This document shows, piece after piece, positions 5,000-5,147 of a stretch of 5,147 nucleotides of DNA. The position numbers were made by a program, and so were the translations under genes. Below the pieces are notes generated by a model. That model searched no databases. It was not told the origin of the DNA and saw only the letters and a list, made by a program, of their open reading frames with translations. Each line of letters opens with the position of its first letter. Position 1 is the first letter of the stretch. The stretch is taken from the NCBI GenBank assembly GCA_038231495.1, contig JBBRLG010000534.1:1-5147 (forward strand). The letters run 5' to 3'. Origin of the DNA: JBBRLG01 sp038231495 (lineage in GTDB: Bacteria; Planctomycetota; Planctomycetia; Gemmatales; Gemmataceae).

Positions 5000-5035
5000 G
5001 GTAACGGGTGTGAGCAGCTGAAAAGTTGGTGGTAT

Positions 5036-5049
5036 TTTTGTACACAAAA
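5036..5049. promoter_or_regulatory. Palindrome TTTTGT-AC-ACAAAA, possible operator
   Basis: Six-base arms with a two-base centre form an AT-rich palindrome in a GC-rich setting, 53 bases upstream of the ATG at 5103. The position and symmetry suit a dimeric regulator of the downstream gene. No regulator family can be named. Confidence 0.4.
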
Positions 5050-5055
5050 CGACAA

Positions 5056-5069
5056 AGGCGCGTTCGCCT
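5056..5069 (+). promoter_or_regulatory. Small leader hairpin AGGCG-CGTT-CGCCT
   Basis: Five-base perfect arms with a four-base loop, ending 21 bases before the ribosome site at 5091. It may lie in the transcript leader of the last gene. It lacks a T-tract. Confidence 0.3.
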
Positions 5070-5090
5070 GGCAATTTACTCCCGTTAGCC

Positions 5091-5096
5091 AAGGAG
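5091..5096 (+). promoter_or_regulatory. Ribosome binding site of the last gene
   Basis: AAGGAG lies six bases before the ATG at 5103, a near-ideal site. It is the main reason to call a gene start this close to the window edge. Confidence 0.75.
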
Positions 5097-5102
5097 CCGA
5101 GC

Positions 5103-5147
5103 ATGTCTGTGCAGCAACCGCTCACGCCGGAACTCGAAGCCCAGGCC
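5103..5147 (+). CDS. Start of a gene cut by the window edge, product unknown
   Basis: An ATG with a near-ideal ribosome site opens a frame of 15 codons that runs off the end, reading MSVQQPLTPELEAQA. There is no signal peptide so far; the start is polar and acidic, which suggests a cytoplasmic protein. Nothing more can be said of its function. It is divergent from the HEAT/CxxCH gene with 273 bases between them, so the two may share or compete for regulatory sequence. Confidence 0.65.
   Translation, partial: MSVQQPLTPELEAQA

Overview
The window looks like chromosomal DNA of a planctomycete, most likely of the Gemmata type. It is GC-rich and its genes are loosely packed. It encodes several secreted or lipid-anchored proteins of kinds common in that group: a short lipoprotein, a secreted alpha/alpha-toroid (squalene-cyclase-like) repeat protein, and a secreted HEAT-repeat protein with a haem-c motif. 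Its intergenic regions are full of inverted repeats. The lineage is inferred from protein style and repeat content; the window holds no marker gene.

Layout. Bases 1-57 are non-coding and carry a repeat-like tail. On the minus strand, a class 3 lipase (596-1636) is followed by a small lipoprotein (58-528); the two are probably co-transcribed. A 487-base divergent intergenic region (1637-2123) separates the lipase from a plus-strand secreted toroid protein (2124-3224). That gene converges on a minus-strand secreted HEAT-repeat/CxxCH protein (3465-4829) across a 240-base intergenic region built almost wholly of inverted repeats. Beyond it, a 273-base divergent region with three short palindromes leads to a plus-strand gene that begins at 5103 and leaves the window after 15 codons.

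The clearest unusual signal is a pair of small non-coding mobile elements, 1785-2025 (241 bp) and 3305-3431 (127 bp). Both begin GTAACCGTTCAC, end GTGAACGGTTAC, and are flanked by perfect 8-bp direct repeats (CTCCGCCG and CTTTCGGA). Ends beginning GTAA and 8-bp target duplications are hallmarks of the IS66 transposase family, so these look like non-autonomous (MITE-like) IS66-type elements. One lies just upstream of the likely promoter of the toroid gene. The other has split an older palindrome between the convergent genes that may act as a two-way terminator. No transposase gene is present here.

The genes do not form an obvious single pathway. Lipase and lipoprotein form one likely unit, and the toroid and HEAT/haem genes are separate envelope-directed proteins. 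I found no CRISPR array, tRNA, rRNA or recognisable defence system, and nothing here demonstrates a complete new biological system.
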